From NCBI GenBank assembly GCA_002331485.1, contig DCYS01000026.1, forward strand, positions 1 through 35,944: a stretch of 35,944 nucleotides of DNA, given 5' to 3'. The position numbers and the translations under genes are program-made. Shown here in pieces: positions 24,461 to 33,960 of this stretch. The stretch is from Flavobacteriales bacterium UBA2104. Lineage in GTDB: Bacteria; Bacteroidota; Bacteroidia; Flavobacteriales_D; Crocinitomicaceae. The stretch's first letter is position 1. The number at the start of each line of letters is the position of its first letter. A model generated the notes under the pieces. It did not search any database. It was given only the letters and a program-made list of their open reading frames with translations, and was not told the origin of the DNA.

Positions 24461-25027
24461 ATGAAATTCAAATTATTACTGTCCACAGCATTTTTATTCG
24501 GACTAATGTTCACAACAAATGCTCAGGATATTGAATCGCACGGAGTTAAATTCCCTGCAAAGATGAAGATCAATGATCAGGTTGTTAAATACAATGGATC
24601 GGGGCTTCGTGAGAAGTACTTTTTTGATCTTTACGTATCTGCGCTTTATTTGCCAGAGCAATCTCAAGATGCTCAGAAGATAATTGACATGGATAAAGAA
24701 TCTTGTATCCGTATCAAATTGGTTTCTGATAAAGTAACCCGTGATAAGTTCGTTGAAACAGTTAAAGATGGTTTCGCTACTTCTACTGAAGGGAAAGCAA
24801 CAGATGCTCAGATCAAAGAATTCATGGGATACTTCACTTCTGAGTTTAAATCAGGAGATGACATCATTTTGATCTACAAGCCTGCAGAAGGAGTTCAGAT
24901 CTACATGAACGGTAAGAACCTTGGTGGAACTAAAGGATTAGAGTTCAAAAAAGCACTATGGGGAATTTGGTTCGGAAAAGAGCCTGCTGATGCTGGATTG
25001 AAGAAAGCGATGTTAGGTAAAGTCTAA
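24461..25027 (+). CDS. Exported chalcone-isomerase-like protein
   Basis: The 188-residue protein has a signal peptide (MKFKLLLSTAFLFGLMFTTNAQ) and one domain of the chalcone isomerase-like family. The recognisable block is VKYNGSGLREKYFFDLYVSALYLPE (about 43-67), then DMDKESCIRIKLVSDKVTRDKFVETVKDGF, FKSGDDIILIYKPAEGVQIYMNGKNLG and the terminal ALWGIWFGKEPAD. Bacterial members are usually exported and not known to act on flavonoids; a lipid or fatty-acid-binding role has been suggested for the fold, which I treat as a guess. The gene stands alone with an upstream -7 box and a strong terminator downstream, so it is a monocistronic unit. Confidence 0.88.
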   Translation: MKFKLLLSTAFLFGLMFTTNAQDIESHGVKFPAKMKINDQVVKYNGSGLREKYFFDLYVSALYLPEQSQDAQKIIDMDKESCIRIKLVSDKVTRDKFVETVKDGFATSTEGKATDAQIKEFMGYFTSEFKSGDDIILIYKPAEGVQIYMNGKNLGGTKGLEFKKALWGIWFGKEPADAGLKKAMLGKV

Positions 25028-25050
25028 TATTATTTCATTATAAAATTCAA

Positions 25051-25079
25051 GGGTGGAACTTCTTTCCACCCTTTTTTTT
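25051..25079 (+). terminator. Rho-independent terminator after the chalcone-isomerase-like gene
   Basis: GGGTGGAA (25051-25058), loop CTTCT, TTCCACCC (25064-25071), then eight T residues. It is a perfect 8-bp GC-rich stem 23 bp past the stop codon. Confidence 0.93.
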
Positions 25080-25109
25080 GCTTCATACATTACCGAATTC
25101 GTATTTTAG
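25078..25109 (+). promoter_or_regulatory. Possible promoter of the WD40-caspase gene
   Basis: TTG at 25078-25080, 21 bp spacer, then TATTTTAG at 25102-25109 (7 of 8 in agreement with the -33/-7 Bacteroidota pattern). The ATG follows 23 bp later. The TTG overlaps the end of the preceding terminator's T-tract. Confidence 0.35.
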
Positions 25110-25132
25110 CTTAACACAATAACCTCTCTCAT

Positions 25133-28100
25133 ATGCGCTTATGCATTTTATTCTTCGTACTGTTGAGTAGTTTCTCTTATTCTCAAAATGAGGCAATTGA
25201 AACCATTGTACAGAAAGGTCACATTCAACCAATTTCATCTATTGCCTGGCATCCAAGTGGGAACTATTTTGCCAGCGGCAGTGTAGATCATTCGATTATT
25301 CTCTGGGACTTTAAATCTGGAAAACAGATTCGATCGTTCAATCATCACACAGGAAAGATCCTGCAACTGCAGTTTTCGAAAGATGGAGAAAAACTTCTAT
25401 CCTCTTCTTCCGATAATTTTGTATTTCTAGTTAATTGTCTCAACGGAGAAGTCGAATTTAAGTACAAGTATGATGAACAACATTCATATCCGGCATCTAT
25501 TTCTTTCTCTCCAAACGAAGACTATATCTTCATCGGCGACAACAGAGATAAGTTCGTCAAAATTAAATTAAGCGACCAATCGGTTCAGTATTCAAAGAAG
25601 GGGTTTTCTGCCCGTGTTAGTAAAAAATCGTGGTCCAAAGACCAACTTTTCGAAATAAACGTAAAGAACTATTCTGGAGTTCATTTGATCAATCGATCAA
25701 CGCGTGACACAACTTTGATCCCATTTGACAAACCCTACTATTACGAATTCAGTCCAACTGAAAACATTGTAGCTATAGCTTCGAATAAACTTAAGGCAGG
25801 AATATTTGACATAACTACAGGCAAACAAATACACTATTTTGAATCGGAAAAGCAATGTGATGGATGTAAAATGAAGATCACTTTTAGCGAGGATGGAGAG
25901 TACTTTTCTACTTTTTCGAGATACGAAGGTTTAAAGACCTACAAAACAACAAACTGGAAATTGATATCACATCAAAAAGAATTGGATGAAGCAAGCAAGA
26001 TTTCAATCTCAAAGAATAGTGAATGGATAACAGTCGGCGAAGATAAATTCCAGCATGTCAGTTTAACATCTGGAAAAACGTATACATCTACAGAATTCAA
26101 AGAACGATCAAAAAGTAGATTACATCCCTCCCAACCTATTCAACTGATTGGAAACGATATTTTTGGTATCGATGCAGTGAATATCAAGACGGGTAAAACA
26201 GTACGCCGCTTTAATGGAATATTGAATGACCAGAAACAACAAGTAAGTTCTTTAAACTACTCGTCCTGGTACAATCGAAACATCATTAATCATCTTAAAC
26301 TAAGACCAGGTATTTCGTTAGATCCAAAAGGTAAATATCTAGCTATAGGTAAAATTGATACATCAGTAGTAATTCAAGATCTTGAATCTGGTAATCTACT
26401 TCCCCGTTTTATTCATCATTCAAGCCCAATTTTTTCAGTCATCTTTCATCCAACAGGTCCATTAGTTATAACTGGAGATGCTGAAGGCTATATGAAGTTA
26501 TGGAACTATAAAGAAAGAAGATTGATCTGGGAATTCAGACCTCATGTTCGTTACATATTTTCTGCAGCATTCAATGAAGCGGGAGATGAATTGATCACTT
26601 CAAGCTGGGATGGAGTTGTAAAGCATTGGAAGATCTCAAAGAACCGTTCTCAGCCAAAACTAATAGACGCGATCGACTTTAAAAACAATACAGGATTCAA
26701 GGTTAGCTTCTCCCCTCGTGATCTTTATCTTGCTATTGGAGATGTCGAGAAAAACATGAGACTCTATGAGGCTGATACAAAATCCAGGATAGATAAATTC
26801 ATCGGTCATTCTAAAACGATCTCAGACTTTTGTTTTTTCAAAAAAGATGGTCAACAAATGCTTGCCACTGTTTCTCGCGATGGTTGGTTAAAAATATGGG
26901 ATTTTAATACGGGTACATTATTGGATAAATTCTCTAATCAGGATAGATCAGCTATGCTCAGTGTTTGCCATTTGCCAGATTCTGAAATGTTGATCGTAGG
27001 TAATGCGAACAGATCTGTTTACGGGTATAACTACAGATCAAGGAAGTTGATCTTCGAAAAAATTGCACATAATTCAGGGGTGAACTGGGTGCAGTGGAAT
27101 CCCTCAATGAATGAAATTCTGACGCGTGATGTTACCGGTGAAATTAAACACTGGGAGCTTCAGGATATGGATTTGTCATTAAAATACACGTTGCACGTTA
27201 TCGATCGAAATGAATGGTTACTGCTCTCACCGAATGGAAGTTTTGAAGGTACTTCAAAAGCCATGCAACAGATCAACTACGTTCAAGGATTAAAAGCTCT
27301 AGAGATCGACTTATTCTTTGATAAATATTATGAGCCAAAGTTATTTGATCAATTGAAAAATAAAAAGGAGACTGATGATAGAGGTTTAAATCAGCTGATG
27401 AATGATATTCCAACTTTTCAATTGAAATACAAGACATTCCAAAACGAAATGGTTAATGTTAATCCTGATTCAGTTTATAAGCACAACTCGAAAACACTGA
27501 ATCTATCAATTGACTATACAAAATCAGAGGAGAAGGTTAAATCCATCGCTGTTTTTAATAACGCTAAACGAACATCTACGATTGATGTGCAAAGTAATCC
27601 TGTATTTCGTGGAGTAGCTAAAGAAAAGAGTTTTGATATCACATTAGTCCCTGGAATCAATAAGATCAAATTAGAACTGATAACGGAAAACGAGCTTCGT
27701 TCTCCTTCAAAAACGTTAACCATCAGATATGATACGCTCATAGGCAGAAGAGAATTGTTTATCGTTTCAATGGGAATCAATAAATATGAAAATCCAAATT
27801 ATAACCTTAATTATGCGAGAAACGACGCTAAGACTTTTTCAGACCAGCTCACAAAGAATGCAGCATTTCTCTTTGAAGATGTCCATTCGATAGAGTTATT
27901 TAATAATAATGTTACCAAGACCGAAGTCTTATCGAAAATGAACGAGCTGAAGTCCAAGATCGGTCCTGAAGATGTTTTTGTCTTCTACTATGCAGGACAT
28001 GGTGTAATGATTCCTAATCCTAAATCAGATGAATCAAATTTCTTTCTGGTAATGAATGATATAACCAATATGTATGGTGAATATTCTCAGATGGTTGACA

Positions 28101-28540
28101 AAGGACTTTCTGGGTCATCGCTTTTTGAAATCGCAAAAGACATTTCTGCTCAAAAACAATTGTTCGTAATTGATGCTTGTCAATCAGGAGGAGCTCTTAA
28201 ATCAGCTTCATTCAGAGGCGTTGAGCGTGAAAAAGCCATTGCAAAGCTGGCGCGAAGCAGTGGAACATTCTTTATTACAGCGTCTCAAGAGATGGAATAT
28301 GCAAATGAATCAAGTGACTTAAAGCATGGAGTATTCACATATGCTATTTTAGAGTTAATGAAAGCTGAATCTGAACTTGCTCGAGACTTTAGTGCTGATG
28401 AGATCATTACAGTGAATGAATTAAAAACTTATGTTGAAAGCCGAGTTCCTGAGCTATCACAAAAATATAAAGGTTCTCCCCAGTATCCAACTGGATACAG
28501 TTTTGGAAATGATTTTCCTTTAATTGGTAAAGATCGATAA
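25133..28540 (+). CDS. Exported WD40 repeat-caspase fusion protein
   Basis: The 1135-residue protein has a signal peptide (MRLCILFFVLLSSFSYSQ), then WD40 repeats in two sets (about 28-330 and 395-690), for example ISSIAWHPSGNYFASGSVDHSIILWDFKSGKQI and IFSVIFHPTGPLVITGDAEGYMKLWNY, enough for two beta-propellers. A beta-rich linker (about 750-865) leads to a C-terminal peptidase C14 (caspase-like) domain from about 870 (RRELFIVSMGINKYENPNYNLNYARNDAKTF in outline). The dyad is complete: H956 in YYAGHGV and C1016 in VIDACQSGG. The ending SPQYPTGYSFGNDFPL is typical of bacterial caspase-family proteins. There is no T9SS tail or transmembrane helix, so the periplasm is likely. The substrate is unknown; orthocaspases prefer Arg/Lys or Asp depending on subgroup. 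Convergent with the GH18 gene, one base apart. Confidence 0.92.
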   Translation: MRLCILFFVLLSSFSYSQNEAIETIVQKGHIQPISSIAWHPSGNYFASGSVDHSIILWDFKSGKQIRSFNHHTGKILQLQFSKDGEKLLSSSSDNFVFLVNCLNGEVEFKYKYDEQHSYPASISFSPNEDYIFIGDNRDKFVKIKLSDQSVQYSKKGFSARVSKKSWSKDQLFEINVKNYSGVHLINRSTRDTTLIPFDKPYYYEFSPTENIVAIASNKLKAGIFDITTGKQIHYFESEKQCDGCKMKITFSEDGEYFSTFSRYEGLKTYKTTNWKLISHQKELDEASKISISKNSEWITVGEDKFQHVSLTSGKTYTSTEFKERSKSRLHPSQPIQLIGNDIFGIDAVNIKTGKTVRRFNGILNDQKQQVSSLNYSSWYNRNIINHLKLRPGISLDPKGKYLAIGKIDTSVVIQDLESGNLLPRFIHHSSPIFSVIFHPTGPLVITGDAEGYMKLWNYKERRLIWEFRPHVRYIFSAAFNEAGDELITSSWDGVVKHWKISKNRSQPKLIDAIDFKNNTGFKVSFSPRDLYLAIGDVEKNMRLYEADTKSRIDKFIGHSKTISDFCFFKKDGQQMLATVSRDGWLKIWDFNTGTLLDKFSNQDRSAMLSVCHLPDSEMLIVGNANRSVYGYNYRSRKLIFEKIAHNSGVNWVQWNPSMNEILTRDVTGEIKHWELQDMDLSLKYTLHVIDRNEWLLLSPNGSFEGTSKAMQQINYVQGLKALEIDLFFDKYYEPKLFDQLKNKKETDDRGLNQLMNDIPTFQLKYKTFQNEMVNVNPDSVYKHNSKTLNLSIDYTKSEEKVKSIAVFNNAKRTSTIDVQSNPVFRGVAKEKSFDITLVPGINKIKLELITENELRSPSKTLTIRYDTLIGRRELFIVSMGINKYENPNYNLNYARNDAKTFSDQLTKNAAFLFEDVHSIELFNNNVTKTEVLSKMNELKSKIGPEDVFVFYYAGHGVMIPNPKSDESNFFLVMNDITNMYGEYSQMVDKGLSGSSLFEIAKDISAQKQLFVIDACQSGGALKSASFRGVEREKAIAKLARSSGTFFITASQEMEYANESSDLKHGVFTYAILELMKAESELARDFSADEIITVNELKTYVESRVPELSQKYKGSPQYPTGYSFGNDFPLIGKDR

Positions 28541-28541
28541 A

Positions 28542-31517
28542 CTACTGCTTTATCAATCGGATCTCTACAACTCTATTTTTCTCAAATACTCTCAAATTGT
28601 AAGAACCTGAAGATAGTTCAGATAGATCAAGGGTAGTTGACTCATCACCAACATCTTTATTAAGGATCAATTTACCTTGTAGATCATAGAGTGATAGTTT
28701 CGCTATAACGGAATTAGACTGGACAGTAACTTTGTCATTAACCGGGTTTGGAAAGACTTTTGGAATATCCAGAATTTCAGTTTCTAAAGATGCAACATCA
28801 ATTAATCTAAATCCATCCGAAGCTATAGTATCAGATAGTCCTGCATTATTAGTTGAGATCATCGAAAAGAAATACCATTCATTGAGCACAAAATTACCCG
28901 ATGCGACATTGACAACTGAGGTATCTAGAGCGTTTGATGTCCAACCAACAATATCATCTAAAAATGGTTGTGTGCCGATAGCAAACTGGTAATTACTTAC
29001 ATTCGAATGCGTATCAATTGCAGACCAGTGAGCATGCGCTTCTAAAACCATATTATTCGCAATGGTATCGACGTCTTGACCTTGCAGTTCACCGTCATTT
29101 AAAAAACTGATCTCAGGAGCTGTCCAATCCACGTCGATATTTGATTCATCGATCAAGGACAAGTTATTCGCACTATCTTTTACGATTGATGAAATGAGAC
29201 CTGAGGGAGTTGAAGCGTCAGGATTTTGTGCTCGAATGTCATCATTTGTTGTTGGACCAACATTGATCGTCAATGATGGATATCTCGATCGATAAACACG
29301 TAAACTATCGATATCCCAGATAGCATTTCCGCTCCGGAAAGAAATGTAATCACCGGTTGAAATTGGAGTATTATCTGTCCATTGACCTACTAGATCATTG
29401 TTAATGTAGATCCAGACCTCTCCTCCTATCCTATCATAGATCAGCTTAAAGTCATACCAGATATTCTCTTGAAAATCGAATTGGTTATTAACCACCGGTG
29501 AGCCAAAAACATCATTTTCAGACTTATAGAATTGCACTTTATCATCATCCAATCTAAACCATACAAAATAGGAGTTACCTCTATTCACAGCAGTGGGGTC
29601 ATCACAAAAAATGTGCAATCCAGCTCTTCTATTCGCTCCCGATCCAGATAACCGACCTTTCCAATGATAAACGTAATGATTTGATAAACTCTGATCTAAA
29701 CTTGACCATATATTTGTATTGCCAAGCGATTCATCATCTTGCATCAGAACTCCCGAAGCAGTTTCACTCCACGTACCAGTTTCAACATTCCAAGATGCAG
29801 CAAACGTTTCATCATCGAAATCATCAAAATAGAAACCTCTTTCCTGATTAGATGTCCATTCCCCATCATTCAAATAAGCGACATTGTAATAAGCTTTATG
29901 TATACCACTTCCATTGATATTATCTTCGTCATTAAAGTCTTGACTGAAATCTTCTGTCTGCCAGTTAGAAGATGTTACTGGATCAATAGAAGTAATAGGA
30001 TCTATTTCGTCTGTATTACACGAATATGTCCCTTCAAATCCTCCGGCAGTCGTATTTCCATCAGAGATAAACTTAAATGTAACTGCTCCTGAACTTGTTG
30101 TAAAATCAGCTGGAATTGTAGTTCCAGAAAACGGACTGCCAGCGATCTGCGGAGCATTATCATCCACTCCATCATAAACATATAGGTAATCAAATCCTTG
30201 TTCTACATCAAAAGAAGAAAAACTAATATCTAAACTTACCGCATTAGGCGGAGCAATTGTGAAAGTATAATTCTCATCATCATAATAATTCTTAAATGGA
30301 CCACCTCCGATATCATAAAATGTTCCTGAACAAGCTTGTTCATAGCAATTCGTTAGATTACTTTTGATCTCATTCCATAGCTCCAGAAACCCATCATCAT
30401 AACCAAGCGCCCAAATACCAATTCCCGCAAGTCCTCGTTGTTGCACAAATTCCATTCGCTCACCGAGTTGTTCTTCTTCAGATATGAAACACTGAACAGG
30501 AGTTCCTCCATCAAAGAAATTATAATACACAGATCTACTTTCCTGGTCAACATTTCTATTTGAAAGATCATAGTCACCGCTTACATTGTTCTTTACAACT
30601 CTATAAAGTGCTGCCACGCCATTAGCAGTTGTAGTAGCAGGTAAAGTATGAGAAGTAACATTCCATTCTCTGCCGTAATAAGGTAGACCCATCACCAGTT
30701 TGGATCTGGGAACACCTTGATCAAGATAATAGGTGGTTGAACGAGACAGCGTATAATTATAGGTGTTTTGAAACTGATAAAGCGGATCATTTGGACCTGC
30801 ATTTGCACTTCCCGTCCAGTAGTAATCATATCCCATAACACAGAAAAGATCCACGTATGGTTCTAACGCTGGAATATCATAAAATCCACTCCAGTCGACT
30901 GCATGCATTGCAATAGACACCTGAGACCCCGGAATTTGACTATGCATTTGGTTACAAAGATCGATCATGAAAGATGTGTAATCTGCGGATACACTTGAAG
31001 GCATACTTTCAAAATCTATGTTCACTCCATGTGCGCCTCTATTCTGAACAAGTGTTATCAAGTTTGTGATCAACGTTTGTCTTGCTGTAGGATTACCTAA
31101 GAAAGTAGCATGATCAGAGAAAAGAGTAACACAGAGATTTACTCGAACACCATTACTTAAAGCATCCGTTACAGCCTGAGCAGTTGCAAAACCATGAGTA
31201 GAATTGGCATTACCGGTTGCTGCATCTACTTCATAGGAAAAATAAGATAAGTCAGACAGTAGATCCCAGTTGTAGTTTACTTCATACCCATTACTCCAGT
31301 AAGGGTGCCATCCAAATACGATCTTATCAAGAGCACAATTGTTTTTCTCGTGAACTACATCAGAAGATGGAATATTGTGAGATTGATAATATGCTGCATC
31401 AAACTCTTTGCTATTATAGTACTCTAACTGCTCCTGATGGATTGATTTCTCAGGAAATTGAGCAAACAAAGAGAAAGTACCCGTTAAACATGCGAGTAGC
31501 GTAGTAGTAAACTTCAT
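28542..31517 (-). CDS. Secreted GH18-like glycoside hydrolase with CUB domain and T9SS type A tail
   Basis: The 991-residue protein starts at ATG 31517 (MKFTTTLLACLTGTFSLFAQ, signal peptide). The upstream in-frame ATG at 31559 would put the start inside a good promoter, so I rejected it. Residues about 60-385 form a GH18 barrel: IVFGWHPYW, FSYEVDAATG, the active-site strand HGVNIDFE (163-170, predicted acid E170) and LVMGLPYYGREW, GIWALGYDDG. Residues about 394-505 are a CUB-type domain with paired cysteines (CSGTFYDIGGGPF...DYLYVYDG...GGFEGTYSC). A laminin-G-like module (about 575-760) and Fn/Ig-like segments follow, then a T9SS type A domain (about 918-991; VFPNPVNDKVTVQS, SSGSYNLRVFEKN). 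It probably acts on chitin or peptidoglycan-like glycans outside the cell; the substrate is unproven. Confidence 0.88.
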   Translation of the reverse strand: MKFTTTLLACLTGTFSLFAQFPEKSIHQEQLEYYNSKEFDAAYYQSHNIPSSDVVHEKNNCALDKIVFGWHPYWSNGYEVNYNWDLLSDLSYFSYEVDAATGNANSTHGFATAQAVTDALSNGVRVNLCVTLFSDHATFLGNPTARQTLITNLITLVQNRGAHGVNIDFESMPSSVSADYTSFMIDLCNQMHSQIPGSQVSIAMHAVDWSGFYDIPALEPYVDLFCVMGYDYYWTGSANAGPNDPLYQFQNTYNYTLSRSTTYYLDQGVPRSKLVMGLPYYGREWNVTSHTLPATTTANGVAALYRVVKNNVSGDYDLSNRNVDQESRSVYYNFFDGGTPVQCFISEEEQLGERMEFVQQRGLAGIGIWALGYDDGFLELWNEIKSNLTNCYEQACSGTFYDIGGGPFKNYYDDENYTFTIAPPNAVSLDISFSSFDVEQGFDYLYVYDGVDDNAPQIAGSPFSGTTIPADFTTSSGAVTFKFISDGNTTAGGFEGTYSCNTDEIDPITSIDPVTSSNWQTEDFSQDFNDEDNINGSGIHKAYYNVAYLNDGEWTSNQERGFYFDDFDDETFAASWNVETGTWSETASGVLMQDDESLGNTNIWSSLDQSLSNHYVYHWKGRLSGSGANRRAGLHIFCDDPTAVNRGNSYFVWFRLDDDKVQFYKSENDVFGSPVVNNQFDFQENIWYDFKLIYDRIGGEVWIYINNDLVGQWTDNTPISTGDYISFRSGNAIWDIDSLRVYRSRYPSLTINVGPTTNDDIRAQNPDASTPSGLISSIVKDSANNLSLIDESNIDVDWTAPEISFLNDGELQGQDVDTIANNMVLEAHAHWSAIDTHSNVSNYQFAIGTQPFLDDIVGWTSNALDTSVVNVASGNFVLNEWYFFSMISTNNAGLSDTIASDGFRLIDVASLETEILDIPKVFPNPVNDKVTVQSNSVIAKLSLYDLQGKLILNKDVGDESTTLDLSELSSGSYNLRVFEKNRVVEIRLIKQ

Positions 31518-31532
31518 CAACTTGATTTTGAA

Positions 31533-31563
31533 CAAAATTAAAAAGTCAGTATGAAACAACCAA
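31533..31563 (-). promoter_or_regulatory. Promoter of the GH18 gene
   Basis: On the minus strand TTG (31563-31561), 20 bp spacer, TAATTTTG (31540-31533), an exact TAnnTTTG box. The predicted transcription start is about 10 bp before ATG 31517, supporting that start over the ATG at 31559. Confidence 0.55.
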
Positions 31564-31578
31564 CCTAAACCGAGACAA

Positions 31579-32145
31579 CTATCCTTTTTCTTTCTTTTTA
31601 AGGAACTTATCTATTCGTTTTGTAATGATCTGGAACATAAGCTTTGCATCTTTTTCATTTAGTTTTCTACCAAAACTGTAATGCTTTCCCATATACTCAA
31701 ACTGAATGCGATCTGTACCCTTAACCCATGCAGAGTCTTCAAAAACCTTCTGAAAGGATCTCGAATTCATTTCTACAACTTTCAATTTCGAAAGGTTCTC
31801 CAGAAAATACTGTTTTGCTTTACCGTATTGACCGGTGGCTTTCTTAACACGAAGTGCAGTTTGATCGACTTTTATATACTCCCTTCCTTTAAATAAATAA
31901 AGTAATGTTTTGAGAACTCGAACAGCGAAATAGAGCCAAAATGCCATGAAAACGAATAGTGCTATTTTTTCTTTATCTGAATAGTCATAAAAGAACTGTG
32001 TTGTCACATAACCGCCGATCAAAATCCAGAGAATAAACCAGATTAGGACAACTGTTCTCTTCATTCCTACTTGAGGTGGATAAATAACAAATGTGACACT
32101 GTCTTTGTGATCCTTAAAGCTTACTCTATCTCCAATCCATTTCAT
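31579..32145 (-). CDS. Small membrane protein with two transmembrane helices, unknown function
   Basis: The protein has 188 residues from ATG 32145 (MKWIGDRVSFKDHKDS). The frame is open upstream to 32184, but those 13 residues (MFHLLNYPLSLQL) look unlike a gene start, so I favour the internal ATG. After a 30-residue soluble part (VTFVIYPPQVG) come two close helices (about 32-52 and 62-88: VVLIWFILWILIGGYVT and ALFVFMAFWLYFAVRVLKTLLYL), then a basic C-terminal domain (about 90-188) rich in Lys/Arg with beta-like stretches (YIKVDQTALRVKKATGQYGKAKQYF; RIQFEYMGKHYSFGRKL). This matches the shape of small bacterial PH-like membrane proteins, but I assign no family. It is 59 bp downstream of the SGNH hydrolase gene on the same strand. 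Confidence 0.7.
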   Translation of the reverse strand: MKWIGDRVSFKDHKDSVTFVIYPPQVGMKRTVVLIWFILWILIGGYVTTQFFYDYSDKEKIALFVFMAFWLYFAVRVLKTLLYLFKGREYIKVDQTALRVKKATGQYGKAKQYFLENLSKLKVVEMNSRSFQKVFEDSAWVKGTDRIQFEYMGKHYSFGRKLNEKDAKLMFQIITKRIDKFLKKKEKG

Positions 32146-32204
32146 TAGTTGCAAAGATAGTGGATAATTTAGAAGATGGAACACTCGTTAAGCGTGTTAT
32201 ATCT

Positions 32205-33842
32205 CTACTTTTTCATGAACTTCTTCGTTACAACGCCTTGAGCGGTAATAATCTTAATAAGATAAGTTCCTTCATTCAAACTACTGAGATCTATATTCTT
32301 AAATCCATTCGAGATGGGTAATTCAATGTAGTCTCCAAGCATGTTATATACGCTCAATCTTTTTATCTTATTTGAGCTTGATTTTATGGTTAAATGATCA
32401 TTAGCCGGATTAGGATAGATTGCAATATCATTCAGTTTATTTTCTTCTAATTGAGCCACAGATTGATTTCCGTACTTAATATCAAGAACAGGTGCAAACT
32501 CTGGATCAGTTGTACCTGAAAAACGAACAAAAGAGCCTGGGTTTTCTTGAACTAACTTGATCTGAGTATCCTTGAATCCGCTAATAAATGGAAGTAATTG
32601 CCCTGGAAGGTCAATCCTAACCCATTTTCCATCTTGATTATCACCAAAAACACATGCGTTAGACTGATAGCTTCCGTCTAAACCAAAATCATCTATTTCA
32701 ACCGAATAACTTTGACCGAATGATCCATTGATGATCTTCACAACCATATCAGAGTTGACTGGGTTTGTACCTAATTGTTGTTCACGATATATATAGATGC
32801 TTGCTTCATCTATAATAGAGTCAATCTCGCCTTGGGTATCAAAGTTTATGATAGTTTCGAAATTTTCTACACCGTTATCTCCCAATAATAAAAGTGTATC
32901 AGTGCTTCCATTCGATGAAACTGCTCCAGATCTAGAATCATTTGATGCAATAAAATATTTGTCTCTCATTAATGCCTTGTGATAGTATTTTTGGGTGTGA
33001 TACGAAATTAGATCTTCATAACCTTGAACAGAAAGGTGAAAACAATCCTTGGTCACTCCATAATTTCTCATCGATGGTTTAGGAGAAGGATAATCAACAA
33101 AACCCACTGATAATGGAGCTGTTCCTGAAGGGTATGAACCAAATGGAGCGATTTCAAGCGGATCTACTTGACCAAAAGTATGCTGCATCATTCCTGTAGC
33201 CTTAATAACATGAACATTTGGGTCATTCTCGTAAACAGAATACATAAGATCGGTAAACTCATTTAGAAGAGTATTGATTGTCTGATTGTCTGGGAAATTC
33301 ATATCCTCCCATGTTCCATAAAAAGGATGGGCCGATGGAATCAGCTGTCCTTCAATGACTTCTTGAAAATTAGAATAACAATATCCACTCCAAACAACTT
33401 GAATCCCGGGACGAACAGATTGGATGAAATCAATGACTGCGATAATACTGTCTTTAACTTGTTCCTTAATTGAATCTGTTTGGGAAGATGTCATTGTCGT
33501 ATTCCAGCTACCAAGCACATCATTTCCTCCTATACTTAGATGCACTATATCAATTGAGGGTTTATCCATCAGTTGTTGTTCGATCTCATCTTGTTTGTTC
33601 TGTGAAAGGAAATCAACTGTTTCAGCTCCATTCTCAGCTAAAGTTAAATTTGTGAAGAACTTCTTATTTGAATGGCCCCATTGTTCGAAAACATCATTGA
33701 TTGTTTGGTCGACCCCCATAAAGAAGGCCCAACTGTCACCAACAAGTAAAACCTTATCTTCTTCATTCTCTGAACACTGCGAAAATATTGACGTGTGAAA
33801 AACTACGGAGACCAACACCCCCGCTAGTAGTAGACCTTTCAT
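32205..33842 (-). CDS. Secreted SGNH/GDSL hydrolase with T9SS type A sorting domain
   Basis: The 545-residue protein has a signal peptide (MKGLLLAGVLVSVVFHTSIFSQ). An SGNH hydrolase domain (about 28-290) shows the four family blocks: GDSW with nucleophile S37, a glycine in LAENGAET (72), GGND (105-108) and DCFH with D266 and H269. Such enzymes hydrolyse esters such as acyl groups on glycans or lipids. The middle (about 295-450) is a beta-rich module (SNDSRSGAVSSNGSTDTLLLLGDNG; YIYREQQLG) resembling CBM/DNRLRE-type add-on domains. The C-terminal T9SS type A domain is about 470-545 (IAIYPNPANDHLTIKSS, SLNEGTYLIKIITAQG). It is an exported esterase or lipase-like enzyme; which ester is cut cannot be told. 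It is followed 59 bp on by a small membrane protein gene. Confidence 0.9.
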   Translation of the reverse strand: MKGLLLAGVLVSVVFHTSIFSQCSENEEDKVLLVGDSWAFFMGVDQTINDVFEQWGHSNKKFFTNLTLAENGAETVDFLSQNKQDEIEQQLMDKPSIDIVHLSIGGNDVLGSWNTTMTSSQTDSIKEQVKDSIIAVIDFIQSVRPGIQVVWSGYCYSNFQEVIEGQLIPSAHPFYGTWEDMNFPDNQTINTLLNEFTDLMYSVYENDPNVHVIKATGMMQHTFGQVDPLEIAPFGSYPSGTAPLSVGFVDYPSPKPSMRNYGVTKDCFHLSVQGYEDLISYHTQKYYHKALMRDKYFIASNDSRSGAVSSNGSTDTLLLLGDNGVENFETIINFDTQGEIDSIIDEASIYIYREQQLGTNPVNSDMVVKIINGSFGQSYSVEIDDFGLDGSYQSNACVFGDNQDGKWVRIDLPGQLLPFISGFKDTQIKLVQENPGSFVRFSGTTDPEFAPVLDIKYGNQSVAQLEENKLNDIAIYPNPANDHLTIKSSSNKIKRLSVYNMLGDYIELPISNGFKNIDLSSLNEGTYLIKIITAQGVVTKKFMKK

Positions 33843-33911
33843 GATTGCTATTTTAGTGAACGTCTATAGTAAAAAAAGCTACTTAAAATTCAAAATAAAA
33901 CACTTTAAAAA

Positions 33912-33941
33912 ATAAAAAAGGGAAGCCAGATGACTTCCCTT
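33912..33941 (-). terminator. Rho-independent terminator after the gliding-motility C-terminal domain gene
   Basis: On the minus strand AAGGGAAG (33941-33934) pairs with CTTCCCTT (33925-33918) over an 8-base loop, followed by a T-rich run (33917-33912). It lies 20 bp past the stop codon at 33961 and before the next gene on the same strand. Confidence 0.88.
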
Positions 33942-33960
33942 CAATCAAAATTAATTAATC

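Noticed and set aside
29739..30092. Plus-strand reading frame of 117 codons opposite the GH18 gene
   Set aside because: It is the shadow of a well-supported CDS with domain content; its own translation has no recognisable feature.
33424..33798. Plus-strand reading frame of 124 codons opposite the SGNH hydrolase gene
   Set aside because: It is antisense to the region holding the catalytic motifs GDSW and GGND, so the minus-strand gene is real.
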